Source: Paracoccaceae bacterium
GTDB taxonomy: Bacteria; Pseudomonadota; Alphaproteobacteria; Rhodobacterales; Rhodobacteraceae
Length of the DNA stretch: 64,000 bases
Direction: 5' to 3'
NCBI GenBank assembly: GCA_014872875.1
Contig: WKFI01000012.1
Coordinates: 62,001-126,000 of the forward strand
Shown here: positions 1-7,999 of the stretch, piece by piece
Layout of the letters: the number at the start of each line of letters is the position of its first letter
Position numbering within the stretch: position 1 is the stretch's first letter
Position numbers and translations under genes: made by a program
Notes under the pieces: model-generated
What the model was told of the DNA's origin: nothing
Databases searched by the model: none
What the model saw: the letters and a program-made list of their open reading frames with translations, nothing else

Positions 1-654
1 TGCCCCGAAGGCGCAAAGATCATCAACACCGCGCCCCTGTCGCTGGATGAGATCATTGGCGAGATCAAGGCGGCACATGCCGCAGGTCATGACATTGCCC
101 GCCTGCATTCCGGCGATCTGTCGGTCTGGTCCGCCATGGGCGAACAGCTGCGCCGCCTGCGCGCCGAAGGCATCCCCTATGACGTAACCCCGGGTGTTCC
201 GGCCTTTGCAGCCTCTGCCGCAGCACTTGGCGCGGAACTGACCCTGCCCGGCGTGGCGCAATCGCTGATCCTGACCCGCACCTCGGGTCGGGCGTCTTCG
301 ATGCCGGAAAACGAAACGCTGGAGAACTTTGCCCGCACAGGCGCGACTCTGGCCATCCACCTGTCGGTGCATGTGCTGGAGGATGTGATTTCCCGCCTGA
401 CGCCGCATTATGGTGCCGATTGTCCGGTCGCCGTGATCTGGCGCGCGACCTGGCCGGATCAGCGCATCGTCAAAGCGACGCTGGAGACACTGGAAGAGGC
501 CACCGAAGGCGAACGCGGCCGCACTGCACTGATCCTGGTGGGTCGAGCTATCGGAGCGGAAGAGTTCGACGAAAGCTGCCTTTATGCGGGCGATTATGAC
601 CGCCGCTATCGCCCCGTGGGCACCAACCCGCGTTTCCCGGAGACAGCAGAATGA
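1..654 (+). CDS. cobM: Precorrin-4 C11-methyltransferase CobM, 5' end cut off by the window
   Basis: This gene transfers a methyl group from S-adenosylmethionine to C-11 of precorrin-4 in the aerobic cobalamin pathway. The reading frame is open from base 1, so the N-terminal part with the first SAM-binding loop lies outside the window; about 217 residues remain. The visible part shows the tetrapyrrole-methylase pattern: a HSGDLSVW segment, then [10 protein letters not shown], the usual loop lining the SAM site, then a second domain with [10 protein letters not shown]. The stop overlaps the cobB start as ATGA, so the two are translationally coupled. Identity as CobM rather than another corrin methylase rests on the HSGD loop, the order of motifs and the cobB/cobA/cobF neighbours. 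Confidence 0.9.
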   Translation, partial: CPEGAKIINTAPLSLDEIIGEIKAAHAAGHDIARLHSGDLSVWSAMGEQLRRLRAEGIPYDVTPGVPAFAASAAALGAELTLPGVAQSLILTRTSGRASSMPENETLENFARTGATLAIHLSVHVLEDVISRLTPHYGADCPVAVIWRATWPDQRIVKATLETLEEATEGERGRTALILVGRAIGAEEFDESCLYAGDYDRRYRPVGTNPRFPETAE

Positions 655-1967
655 ATGTCCCCGGACTGATGATTTCGGCCCCCGCCTCGGGCACCGGTAA
701 GACCACGGTCATGCTGGGTCTGCTGCGGGCGCTGGCCGAGGACGGGCTGGCGGTACAGCCGTTCAAGAGCGGACCGGATTATATCGACCCTGCCTTTCAC
801 CTGGCCGCTGCGGGACGTGCGTCGTTCAACCTGGATACCTGGGCGATGGACGCAAACCTGCTGGATGCGATTTCGGCGCAAGCTGCAGGCGCGCAGATCT
901 GCGTCGGTGAAGGCTCGATGGGCCTGTATGACGGGGTTGCGACCAAGGGTCAGACCGCGTTCGGCACCAGCGCCGAAACCGCCAAGCGCATGGGTTGGCC
1001 AGTGGTGCTGGTCGTCGATGTGGGTGGTCAGGCGCAATCGGCGGCGGCGACGGCGCTGGGGTTCAAGAACTACGATCCTGATCTGCCCTTTGCCGGTGTG
1101 ATCCTGAACCGCGTGGCCAGCCCCCGACACGAACGCCTGACACGTCTGGGGATGGAGCGGGCCGGAATCAAGGTGCTCGGCTCCCTGCCCCGGCGCGGAG
1201 ACTTGACCCTGCCGGAACGCCACCTGGGCCTGATCCAGGCGGTGGAACACCCGGATCTGGAGGCCGCGATCGCGGGCTATGCTGCGTTTCTGCGCGAACA
1301 TGTGGATCTGGAAGCCATCAAGCAGGTGGTGGCGGCCTCCTCAGGCCCAGCAGGGCCATCGTCGGCCGCCCTGCCGGCGCCCCCGGCCCAGCGTATCGCC
1401 CTGGCACGGGATGCGGCGTTTTCCTTTACATATCCGCATCTGCTGAAGGGCTGGCGCGATGCCGGGGCGGAAATCCTGCCGTTTTCGCCGCTCGCCGATG
1501 AGGCGCCTGCTGCGGACGCGGATCTGGTCTGGTTGCCGGGCGGTTATCCGGAACTGCACGGCGGCACATTGGCCGCAGCCGAAACCTTCCGCGCTGGTCT
1601 GCGCAAACATGCCGAAACCAAACCGGTACATGGCGAATGCGGGGGCTATATGGCGCTGGGTGAGGCGCTGATCGACAAGCAGGGCACCCGCCACCAGATG
1701 GCCGGGCTGCTGGGCCTCGTGACCTCATACGAAAAGCGCAAGTTCCACTTGGGCTATCGCCAGGCAGTTCTGCAAAGCGGAATGCCGGGCTTTGATGCAG
1801 GCCACGCCCTGCGCGGGCACGAGTTCCATTATTCGACCATTCTGGACGAACCCGACGCGCCGCTGGCCCAGGTTTTTGACGCCGACGGCAATCCGGTGCC
1901 GGAAACCGGTTCGGTCAAAGGCCATGTCACCGGAACCTTTTTTCACCTGATCACCGGAGAGGCCTGA
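651..1967 (+). CDS. cobB: Cobyrinate / hydrogenobyrinate a,c-diamide synthase
   Basis: The product amidates the a and c side chains of hydrogenobyrinic acid using glutamine and ATP. The 438-residue length fits the family. An N-terminal ATPase domain begins with a P-loop (SGTGKTT, about residues 11-17) of the dethiobiotin-synthetase type. The C-terminal third is a class I glutamine amidotransferase domain with the nucleophile cysteine in [11 protein letters not shown] (about residue 327). Near residues 228-245 there is an Ala/Pro/Ser-rich linker between the domains. The start overlaps cobM by four bases and cobA follows after one base, so this is one transcription unit. With cobF nearby, the aerobic substrate (hydrogenobyrinate) is more likely than the anaerobic one. 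Confidence 0.92.
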   Translation: MNVPGLMISAPASGTGKTTVMLGLLRALAEDGLAVQPFKSGPDYIDPAFHLAAAGRASFNLDTWAMDANLLDAISAQAAGAQICVGEGSMGLYDGVATKGQTAFGTSAETAKRMGWPVVLVVDVGGQAQSAAATALGFKNYDPDLPFAGVILNRVASPRHERLTRLGMERAGIKVLGSLPRRGDLTLPERHLGLIQAVEHPDLEAAIAGYAAFLREHVDLEAIKQVVAASSGPAGPSSAALPAPPAQRIALARDAAFSFTYPHLLKGWRDAGAEILPFSPLADEAPAADADLVWLPGGYPELHGGTLAAAETFRAGLRKHAETKPVHGECGGYMALGEALIDKQGTRHQMAGLLGLVTSYEKRKFHLGYRQAVLQSGMPGFDAGHALRGHEFHYSTILDEPDAPLAQVFDADGNPVPETGSVKGHVTGTFFHLITGEA

Positions 1968-1968
1968 G

Positions 1969-2694
1969 ATGACCGGCTTTGTCAGCTTTGTCTCCTCCGG
2001 CCCCGGCGATCCGGAGTTGTTGACCGTCAAGGCAGTGAAACGCCTGGAACAGGCCGATGCAGTGCTGTTTGACGACCTCAGCTCGGGCCCCATCCTGAAC
2101 CACGCACGTCAGGATGCCGACCTGGTAGGTGTCGGCAAACGTGCCGGACGTCCCTCTCCCAAACAGAACCATGTCAGCCAGTTATTGGTCGAATACGCCT
2201 CCTCGGGCGCGCACGTGGTGCGGTTGAAGTCCGGCGATTCCGGCATTTTCGGCCGGTTGGAAGAAGAATTGACCGCCCTGCGAGAAGCCGGGATCGACTA
2301 CGAAATCATCCCTGGTGTCACCGCTGCTTCGGCCGCCGCCGCCACCGCGGGCATTCCTCTGACCCGCCGGCTGACCGCACGACGCCTGCAATATGTCACA
2401 GGCCACGACGTCTCTGGCGCGTTGCCCGAAAGCCTGAACTGGGCAGCGTTGGCGGATGCTGAAGCCACCACTGTGGTCTACATGGGCAAACGCACCTTTG
2501 CCGCGCTGGCGCAGGAACTGTTGTTTCGCGGCCTGCCAGCCGACACCCCTGCTCTTTTGGCAACGGGCGTCTCCACCCCCGATCAGTCTCTGTCGCACCA
2601 CATGGTCGCCGATCTGCCCGGACATCTGGACAGTCTCGAGACGACGGCACCGGTGCTGATCCTCTATGGCGCGCTGGCCGAACCTGACCTCTGA
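1969..2694 (+). CDS. cobA: Uroporphyrinogen-III C-methyltransferase (SUMT)
   Basis: It methylates uroporphyrinogen III at C-2 and C-7 to give precorrin-2, the branch point to cobalamin and siroheme. At 241 residues it is a stand-alone SUMT without the CysG dehydrogenase domain. The SSGPGDPELLT loop at the N-terminus, EIIPGVTAASAAA in the middle, GIPLTRR and the YVTGHD segment are all SUMT signatures. One oddity: the usual LKGGDPFVFGRG loop reads LKSGDSGIFGRL here, so a Gly-Asp-Pro element is altered. It is co-operonic with cobB, one base downstream, and is probably dedicated to cobalamin. Another corrin methylase is possible but less likely because GIPLTRR is CobA-like. Confidence 0.85.
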   Translation: MTGFVSFVSSGPGDPELLTVKAVKRLEQADAVLFDDLSSGPILNHARQDADLVGVGKRAGRPSPKQNHVSQLLVEYASSGAHVVRLKSGDSGIFGRLEEELTALREAGIDYEIIPGVTAASAAAATAGIPLTRRLTARRLQYVTGHDVSGALPESLNWAALADAEATTVVYMGKRTFAALAQELLFRGLPADTPALLATGVSTPDQSLSHHMVADLPGHLDSLETTAPVLILYGALAEPDL

Positions 2695-2718
2695 GTCGAT
2701 CTACGAAAGCCTGACCTC

Positions 2719-3480
2719 ATGATCACCCTAAGCCTGATCGGCATTGGCACCGGCAACCCCCAACATCTGACGCTGGAGGCGGTGGAAGCCTTGAACACCC
2801 AGGACCTGATCCTGATCCCCAACAAGGGTGTTGGAAAGGATGATCTGGCCGGGCTGCGCCGAACGATCTGCGAGCGGGTGATCCGGGGCGCCGGGCCGAA
2901 AATCGTCGAGTTTGACCTTCCCACACGGGACGAGGCGACGCGCGATTATCGCCAGCGGGTCGATGACTGGCATGATGCCATTGCCCGGATCTGGTGGAAC
3001 AACATTCAGGCACATCTGCCCAAAGGCGGCACCGTCGGTTTTCTGGTCTGGGGCGATCCGTCGCTTTATGACAGCACGATGCGGATTGCCGAGCGGCTGA
3101 AGCCGCTGGCGGATCTGTCCGTTCAGATCATCCCCGGCATTACTTCGATCCAGGCCCTGACCGCGGGCCATGCGATCCCGCTGAATGAAATCAATGGGCC
3201 GGTTGTGATCACAACCGGTCGTCAGATCCGTGACAATGGCTGGCCGGCCGGCGCCGATACGGTTGTGGTCATGCTGGACGGCGCCTGTTCGTTCCAAAGC
3301 CTGGCCCCACAAGGCGTTCAGATCTGGTGGTCAGGCTTTGCCGGTATGCCCGAGGAGATCACGGTGTCCGGTCCGCTGACCGACGTCGGTCAGAAAATCA
3401 TCGAGACCCGCGCCCAAGCCCGCGCCGACCACGGTTGGATCATGGACATCTACCTGATGCGTCGTTCCAACGGAACTTGA
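2719..3480 (+). CDS. cobF: Precorrin-6A synthase (deacetylating)
   Basis: CobF methylates precorrin-5 at C-1 and releases acetate, a step found only in the aerobic cobalamin pathway, so this gene marks the organism as an oxygen-dependent B12 maker. The 253-residue protein starts with a tetrapyrrole-methylase loop (GIGTGNPQHLTLEAVEALN), followed by VLIPNKG-like and FLVWGDPSLYDST segments and IPGITSIQAL, the SAM-pocket loop. It is preceded by 24 bases after cobA and closes this part of the operon. A short inverted repeat over its last codons (GTTCC/GGAAC at 3464-3476) with a T-run at about 3484 may act as a weak terminator before the convergent araC-type gene. Confidence 0.92.
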   Translation: MITLSLIGIGTGNPQHLTLEAVEALNTQDLILIPNKGVGKDDLAGLRRTICERVIRGAGPKIVEFDLPTRDEATRDYRQRVDDWHDAIARIWWNNIQAHLPKGGTVGFLVWGDPSLYDSTMRIAERLKPLADLSVQIIPGITSIQALTAGHAIPLNEINGPVVITTGRQIRDNGWPAGADTVVVMLDGACSFQSLAPQGVQIWWSGFAGMPEEITVSGPLTDVGQKIIETRAQARADHGWIMDIYLMRRSNGT

Positions 3481-3520
3481 CGCATTTTTCGGTCCGGAGT
3501 TTTTCTTGCAAAATTCCGTT

Positions 3521-4519
3521 TCAGTTCAAAACCCTGCGCTTGCGGGTTTGACTGGGCGTTTCGCCAAATCGGGCCGTATATTGCGCGGAAAACCGGCTCA
3601 GATGACCAAAGCCCGACTCGCCTGCGATCTGAGCAATCGTCTCATGTGGAGGCGCCTCCTGCAGCAGGAAACGCGCCCGATTCAGACGCAAAAGGCGCAG
3701 ATATTCGAGCGGGGTCATCTCCAGACACTCCCGAAACGCCAGTTGCAGATTGCGCGGTGACGTGCCAACTGCGCCCGCCACGTCCGTTATTGTCACCGCA
3801 TCCTCCAGATGAGCCCGCATGAACTGCTGCGCCCGTTTCACATAAGGTGACGGTGCGGTCAGCCGCGGTTGATCCAGCAGCGGCGCGATGTTGCTGGGCT
3901 GGGAATACAGGAACCCCGCGATCAGCTCATCCTCGACAACCGCCTGACTCAGCCGGTTCTCGGACCTCAGCAAACCGCCCTTGTCCACGGCAGACACGGC
4001 GGAGCGGAACTTGCGCAGCCAGCCACGCATTTCTTCGGACCGGCAATCGATCTGCGCCTGAAACCGGACCGGCGACTGCAAGGACGTGCAGGCGATCCGC
4101 TCGGCCACATCGTGCAGCCGGTCGCGGTCGATCTGAAGCAATACCTGTTCACAGCCTGCATGCCAGCGCATTGCCGTATGCCGATGCGGGTTGAGGACCG
4201 AGGCGACACCTGTGCCGGTCTCGACCACATCGATCCCATTGCGGATCTCTGCATGACCGGCAATCGGTATCTGGATCAAATAGAACGAGCCCAGCTCCCC
4301 CGGCTCGATCTCTACGTCGGCACCATAACGGATATAGTTGTAGGACAGCCCCTGTCCTTCGGCCCGGTGCTGGCAGGCATCGAAATCATCCCGCACCGAT
4401 TGACGCTCCAGACGGTGGCCACAGAAATTCCGCGCCACCAGGTCGCGCGCTTCGTCCAGATCATCGGTCTGGAACTGGCGATAGGCGGCCAAGGGGGCGG
4501 ATCGTGTTTCTGTTCGCAT
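3521..4519 (-). CDS. AraC-family transcriptional regulator
   Basis: This 332-residue regulator has an N-terminal ligand-sensing domain of the cupin-like AraC-binding type (about residues 20-190) and a C-terminal double helix-turn-helix (about 230-330) ending in the classic IAGESGFGHLSRFSAQYTARFGETPSQ signature split here over two helices. The reading frame is open further upstream to 4720, but that extension would overlap the cupin gene on the other strand and has no regulator-like sequence. The ATG at 4519 (MRTETRS) is therefore preferred. It is divergent from the cupin-monooxygenase pair and most likely controls it. The ligand is unknown; a small hydrophobic or aromatic compound is a guess from the monooxygenase neighbour. 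Confidence 0.85.
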   Translation of the reverse strand: MRTETRSAPLAAYRQFQTDDLDEARDLVARNFCGHRLERQSVRDDFDACQHRAEGQGLSYNYIRYGADVEIEPGELGSFYLIQIPIAGHAEIRNGIDVVETGTGVASVLNPHRHTAMRWHAGCEQVLLQIDRDRLHDVAERIACTSLQSPVRFQAQIDCRSEEMRGWLRKFRSAVSAVDKGGLLRSENRLSQAVVEDELIAGFLYSQPSNIAPLLDQPRLTAPSPYVKRAQQFMRAHLEDAVTITDVAGAVGTSPRNLQLAFRECLEMTPLEYLRLLRLNRARFLLQEAPPHETIAQIAGESGFGHLSRFSAQYTARFGETPSQTRKRRVLN

Positions 4520-4575
4520 GGAGGCCAGAATGCCCGCCTCAGCCCAAATCACCAAGCTTTTCGCGCCGCGACCCC

Positions 4576-4617
4576 GATATTTCACGCTTAAAATTTCGCT
4601 TTTTGGATATTCGCACC
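4576..4617. promoter_or_regulatory. Candidate AraC-type direct-repeat operator
   Basis: In the divergent spacer between the AraC gene and the cupin gene there are two copies of a GATATT(T)C-C-C element, GATATTTCACGC at 4576-4587 and GATATTCGCACC at 4606-4617. They lie 30 bp apart start to start, close to three helical turns. AraC-family proteins typically bind tandem half-sites on one face of the helix. The match is partial and the assignment is an inference. Confidence 0.35.
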
Positions 4618-4670
4618 TGATTTTACCGCTTAGCCTCGGTTGAAAAGCACCAAAAAAGGAGAACAGGGAA

Positions 4671-5132
4671 ATGCAAATGGACGCGGGAATCACCGCCACC
4701 GATGCTGGTGTGGACGGCAAATCATGGAATGTGGTCGGCCATATCTACACCCCGAAACTGCACAGCGACAACGCCATGCTGTGGCACGCGGTCATTCCGG
4801 CCGACACTTTCGTGCCGCCGCATGTGCACCCCACTCAGGACGAATGGATCTATATGCTGGAAGGCAATATGGAGGTCGATTTCGGCTATGAGAGCGGCAA
4901 CGTGGTCGCACACAAGGCCGGACCCGGTGACATGATCCAGATGCCGCGCGGCGTGGCGCATGGCGTCTTCAACCGGTCCGGTGCCGAAGCCAAATGCCTG
5001 TTCGGCGTCGCCCCCTCGCGCAAGCTGTTCGATCTGTTCATCGCACTGGATGGCGTGACCGACCCGGCCGAACTGGTCCGCCTCTCGGCCCTGCACGAGG
5101 TCGATTTCCTGCCGCCCCCGGAAGACGCATAA
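4671..5132 (+). CDS. Cupin-domain protein
   Basis: This 153-residue single-cupin protein carries both conserved metal-binding motifs. Motif 1 supplies His51, His53 and Glu58 (HVHPTQDEW followed by the conserved Gly of YMLEG) and motif 2 supplies His97 (PRGVAHGVFN). Such proteins bind a metal and act as small isomerases, dioxygenases or ligand-binding proteins; the substrate cannot be read from the sequence. The start has a good ribosome site (AAGGAG, 4657-4662 region). The next gene, a flavin monooxygenase, begins 17 bases after the stop, so the two are probably co-transcribed and act on related compounds, under the divergent AraC regulator. Confidence 0.8.
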   Translation: MQMDAGITATDAGVDGKSWNVVGHIYTPKLHSDNAMLWHAVIPADTFVPPHVHPTQDEWIYMLEGNMEVDFGYESGNVVAHKAGPGDMIQMPRGVAHGVFNRSGAEAKCLFGVAPSRKLFDLFIALDGVTDPAELVRLSALHEVDFLPPPEDA

Positions 5133-5149
5133 GTCAGGAGAACACAGCA

Positions 5150-6637
5150 ATGGTTAAACGCAAGAACGTCGCCGTCATCGGCGGCGGGGTCTCCGGCTTG
5201 GCCGCCGCCAAGGCATTCGACGAACGCGGACACCGGGTCACCGGGTTTGAGCGCACCCATGATTTCGGCGGTGTGTGGGAGCTGTCCCGCTCCTACCCCG
5301 ACGTGCAGACCCAAAGCCCCAAGGATCTCTACTGCTATACCGATCATCCGATGCCGTCGGAGTATCCGGAATGGCCCAAGGGTCCGCAGGTACATGCCTA
5401 TCTGCATTCTTATGCAGACAAGCACAAGCTGACGCGGCTCTACCAGTTGAACACCGATATCAAATCGATGGACCGCCGCGCCGATGGCAAACCCGGCTGG
5501 ACCCTGACAATCGAAAGCGCGGGCCGTATCCGGACCGAGGATTTTGACTTTGTTGCGATCTGTACGGGTCAGTTTTCCGACAAGAACATCATCTCGCATC
5601 CCGGTCAGGATGAATTCATCGCAAATGGCGGTCAGGTGATGCATTCGTCGGAATATACCGACAGCTCCATCGCCAAGGGCAAACATGTGCTGGTTCTGGG
5701 CGGCTCCAAATCCGCAACCGATCTGGTGGTGAACGCGGCCAAGAACGGCGCCAAGTCATCAACTATGGTCTACCGCGAAAACGTCTGGCGCGTGCCCTAT
5801 TTCGTCGGCGGCATCAACTTCAAGCGGCTCCTGTACATGCGTGCGCAAGAACAGCAGTTCAACCAGTGGGGCAAATCGCCCTTGCAACGGGTGATCGCCG
5901 CGGCGCTGAAGCCTTTGGTCTGGGTGAACTTCCGCGGGTTGGAAACCCTGCTCAAGACGCAGCTGGGCCTGAAGAAATGGAACATGGTCCCCGACAGCCC
6001 GATCGAAAAGGAAGCCTGTTGTTCGCTGCCCATCGTGACGCCGGGCCTGTTCGAAGGGTTCCGGGACGGCTCCATCAAGCCCATCCAGGGGACGATTGAC
6101 CACTACGAACCCGGTCACGCCGTGCTGACCACCGGCGACCGGATCCCCTGCGACCTGTCGGTTCTGGCGGTAGGCTGGAAGCTCGGCATTCCCTATCTGG
6201 CGCAGGAATACCTCGACAAGCTGATCGAGAGTGACGGGCAATACCGCGTCTATCGTCTGGCGGTGAACCCGGATCTGCCCGACATGGGATTTGTCGGCTT
6301 CAACTCGTCCTTCTGCACGGTTCTGTCGGCCGAGATGATCGCCAACTGGCTGGTGCGCTTTGCCGATGGGCAGCTCGCCGATCAGCCGTCAGCCCAGCAG
6401 ATGAACGACAATATCGAGATGATGTTGAACTGGAAGCGCAAGGAACGACCCTCGGCTCAGGTCTATGGTGGGCTGTGCTCAGCGCCCTTCCATTTCAAGC
6501 ATTTCGACGAGTTGCTTGCCGATATTGGCGCCACAAAACGCAAGCGGGACAATCCCCTGGCCGAGCAGTTTTCGTATCCGAATGCGCAAGCTTACGGCGA
6601 ATACCTGGCCTCGGCGCCACAATATCAGGCGGCATAA
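5150..6637 (+). CDS. Flavin-containing monooxygenase-like NAD(P)/FAD oxidoreductase
   Basis: The 495-residue protein has an FAD dinucleotide-binding loop GGGVSG at residues 11-16, a FGGVWE segment typical of flavin monooxygenases, an FMO/BVMO-like stretch with GGQVMHSSEY (about residues 160-170) and a second, NADPH-type loop VLGGSKSAT shortly after. It probably inserts oxygen into an N-, S- or carbonyl-containing substrate using NADPH and O2. The frame is open from 4994, but the ATG at 5150 is used because it follows AGGAG at the correct distance and avoids overlapping the cupin gene. A strong hairpin follows the stop. Substrate unknown; a Baeyer-Villiger activity is also possible. Confidence 0.82.
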   Translation: MVKRKNVAVIGGGVSGLAAAKAFDERGHRVTGFERTHDFGGVWELSRSYPDVQTQSPKDLYCYTDHPMPSEYPEWPKGPQVHAYLHSYADKHKLTRLYQLNTDIKSMDRRADGKPGWTLTIESAGRIRTEDFDFVAICTGQFSDKNIISHPGQDEFIANGGQVMHSSEYTDSSIAKGKHVLVLGGSKSATDLVVNAAKNGAKSSTMVYRENVWRVPYFVGGINFKRLLYMRAQEQQFNQWGKSPLQRVIAAALKPLVWVNFRGLETLLKTQLGLKKWNMVPDSPIEKEACCSLPIVTPGLFEGFRDGSIKPIQGTIDHYEPGHAVLTTGDRIPCDLSVLAVGWKLGIPYLAQEYLDKLIESDGQYRVYRLAVNPDLPDMGFVGFNSSFCTVLSAEMIANWLVRFADGQLADQPSAQQMNDNIEMMLNWKRKERPSAQVYGGLCSAPFHFKHFDELLADIGATKRKRDNPLAEQFSYPNAQAYGEYLASAPQYQAA

Positions 6638-6658
6638 ACAAAGCCCTTAAAGAGTTTC

Positions 6659-6687
6659 GACCCGGTTTCCGCATTGGAAACCGGGTC
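6659..6687. terminator. Perfect 12-bp inverted repeat after the monooxygenase gene
   Basis: GACCCGGTTTCC (6659-6670) and its exact complement GGAAACCGGGTC (6676-6687) enclose a 5-base loop, 22 bases after the stop at 6637 and 42 bases before the end of the convergent small gene. There is no clear U-tract on either side, so it may work in both directions with Rho or as a transcript-end stabiliser. Confidence 0.7.
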
Positions 6688-6728
6688 ACGCTCAAAATCA
6701 GGTAGGAAAATTTCGGCACTCCAGGTCT

Positions 6729-6860
6729 TTACCGCCGATCGGTACGGGTCAGCACCCGGCCCACCCGACGGGCCAACCGGCTCGCCCCAACAACACCGTG
6801 ATAGGCCGTCTCGGCAATCATCAACGACAATGGCGAATGTGCGTTTCTTTGATCGTTCAT
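6729..6860 (-). CDS. Small protein of unknown function (43 aa)
   Basis: I do not recognise this family. The frame is open upstream to 6932, but a very good ribosome site (GGAGGAG) sits eight bases before the ATG at 6860, giving a 43-residue product MNDQRNAHSPLSLMIAETAY and onward, with an arginine-rich basic C-terminus (about 8 Arg in the last 20 residues) and a hydrophobic middle. It lacks the Leu-Asp-Asp-Arg pattern of the DUF1127 small proteins. It is divergent from a GcvA-like LysR gene with a palindrome between them, which suggests it is the regulator's target. It could bind membrane or nucleic acid through its basic tail. Confidence 0.6.
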   Translation of the reverse strand: MNDQRNAHSPLSLMIAETAYHGVVGASRLARRVGRVLTRTDRR

Positions 6861-6953
6861 GAGCTTTGCTCCTCCGTGAATGACGTGTCCTTGCTCTGCC
6901 CCCAATAAAGGCGCATCGGGGCTTGGCGACAAACGATCCTTTCTTTAGATATA

Positions 6954-6970
6954 GATTAGAAAACCTAATC
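6954..6970. promoter_or_regulatory. Candidate LysR/GcvA operator (ATTAG...CTAAT palindrome)
   Basis: GATTAG (6954-6959), five bases, CTAATC (6965-6970) form a perfect palindrome in the spacer between the 43-aa gene and the LysR gene, 22 bases before the LysR start. Escherichia coli GcvA sites contain CTAAT, and the neighbouring regulator is GcvA-like, so this fits an autoregulatory or divergent-control site. Confidence 0.5.
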
Positions 6971-6991
6971 CATGATCGTGAAACTCAACCC

Positions 6992-7915
6992 ATGCGCCGC
7001 CTCCCACCACTGAAATCATTACAATTTTTTGAATCCGCAGCACGACAGCTCAGCTTTTCTAAGGCAGCAGACGAACTGAACGTGACCCCGGCGGCGGTCA
7101 GCCAGCAAATCCGTCAATTGGAAGAGTATCTGGGCGTCCCGCTGTTTCGCCGCCTGACACGTGCCGTCGAACTGACCGAGGAAGCCCGCGCCGCGCTGCC
7201 GCTGATAACGGAAGGCTTCGACACTCTGGCCGAGGCGGTGGAACGGCTCTCGGCCGATGAAGCCTCAGGTCTACTAACTGTAAGCAGTGCCCCCACCTTT
7301 GCGATTAAGTGGCTTGTACAACGCCTGCCCCAGTTTTCGGCCCTGCACCCGGACATTGATGTGCGCCTTGATGCCTCGCTGGAAACCCGCAATTTCACCC
7401 GCGATGGCATCGACATAGCCATCCGCCTGGGTCAGGGCGACTATCCCGGCCTGCACAGCACCCGCATTTTCGAAGAGGCCGTCAGTCCGGTTTGCTCTCC
7501 CCGGCTGCTGGAGGGCCCTAATCCGCTGCGCACTCCCGACGATTTGCGCCATCACCAGCTTTTGCACGTGGACTGGGGCGCCATTGGACTGCAATCCCCG
7601 GATTGGGAAATGTGGCTGCGCGCCTCGGGTGTTGAAGGCGTGGACACCCGCCACGGTCCCCGCTTTACCGTCGAGAGCATCGCCATCGAAGCAGCCATCA
7701 CCGGCAGTGGCGTCGCCCTGATCAGCCACGCCGCCGTGGCCGAGGATCTGAAATCCGGACGATTGGTCAAACCCTTCGACCTGACTTTGAAAACCGATCT
7801 GGCCTATTGGCTGGTCTGCCCGCCCGAACAGTTGCGCCGCGCCCGGGTTCGCGCCTTTGCCGACTGGCTTCTGGCCGAGGCCGCCCACGACGACACCCTC
7901 ACCCGCTCCCCGTGA
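6992..7915 (+). CDS. LysR-family regulator, GcvA-like
   Basis: A 307-residue LysR regulator. The winged helix-turn-helix occupies residues 1-65 and reads PPLKSLQFFESAARQLSFSK, AADELNVTPAAVSQQIRQLE and LGVPLFRR, the wording typical of the GcvA group. The remaining residues form the periplasmic-binding-protein-like effector domain. The frame extends upstream to 6923, but ATG 6992 gives the canonical short LysR N-terminus. Despite the resemblance to the glycine-cleavage activator, no gcv genes are nearby, so the regulated target is more likely the divergent 43-aa gene or the downstream dimethylformamidase-like gene. Confidence 0.85.
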   Translation: MRRLPPLKSLQFFESAARQLSFSKAADELNVTPAAVSQQIRQLEEYLGVPLFRRLTRAVELTEEARAALPLITEGFDTLAEAVERLSADEASGLLTVSSAPTFAIKWLVQRLPQFSALHPDIDVRLDASLETRNFTRDGIDIAIRLGQGDYPGLHSTRIFEEAVSPVCSPRLLEGPNPLRTPDDLRHHQLLHVDWGAIGLQSPDWEMWLRASGVEGVDTRHGPRFTVESIAIEAAITGSGVALISHAAVAEDLKSGRLVKPFDLTLKTDLAYWLVCPPEQLRRARVRAFADWLLAEAAHDDTLTRSP

Positions 7916-7999
7916 ACGGCGCACTTCGTCGCAAATACGCTATCTTTGTATGCCTCATCCTGAAACCCTGCCCCCAGCACCCCTCGCAGGAGCCCTTCC

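Noticed and set aside
606-1301. 231-codon minus-strand frame across cobB
   Set aside because: It is an antisense shadow of cobB with no recognisable domain.
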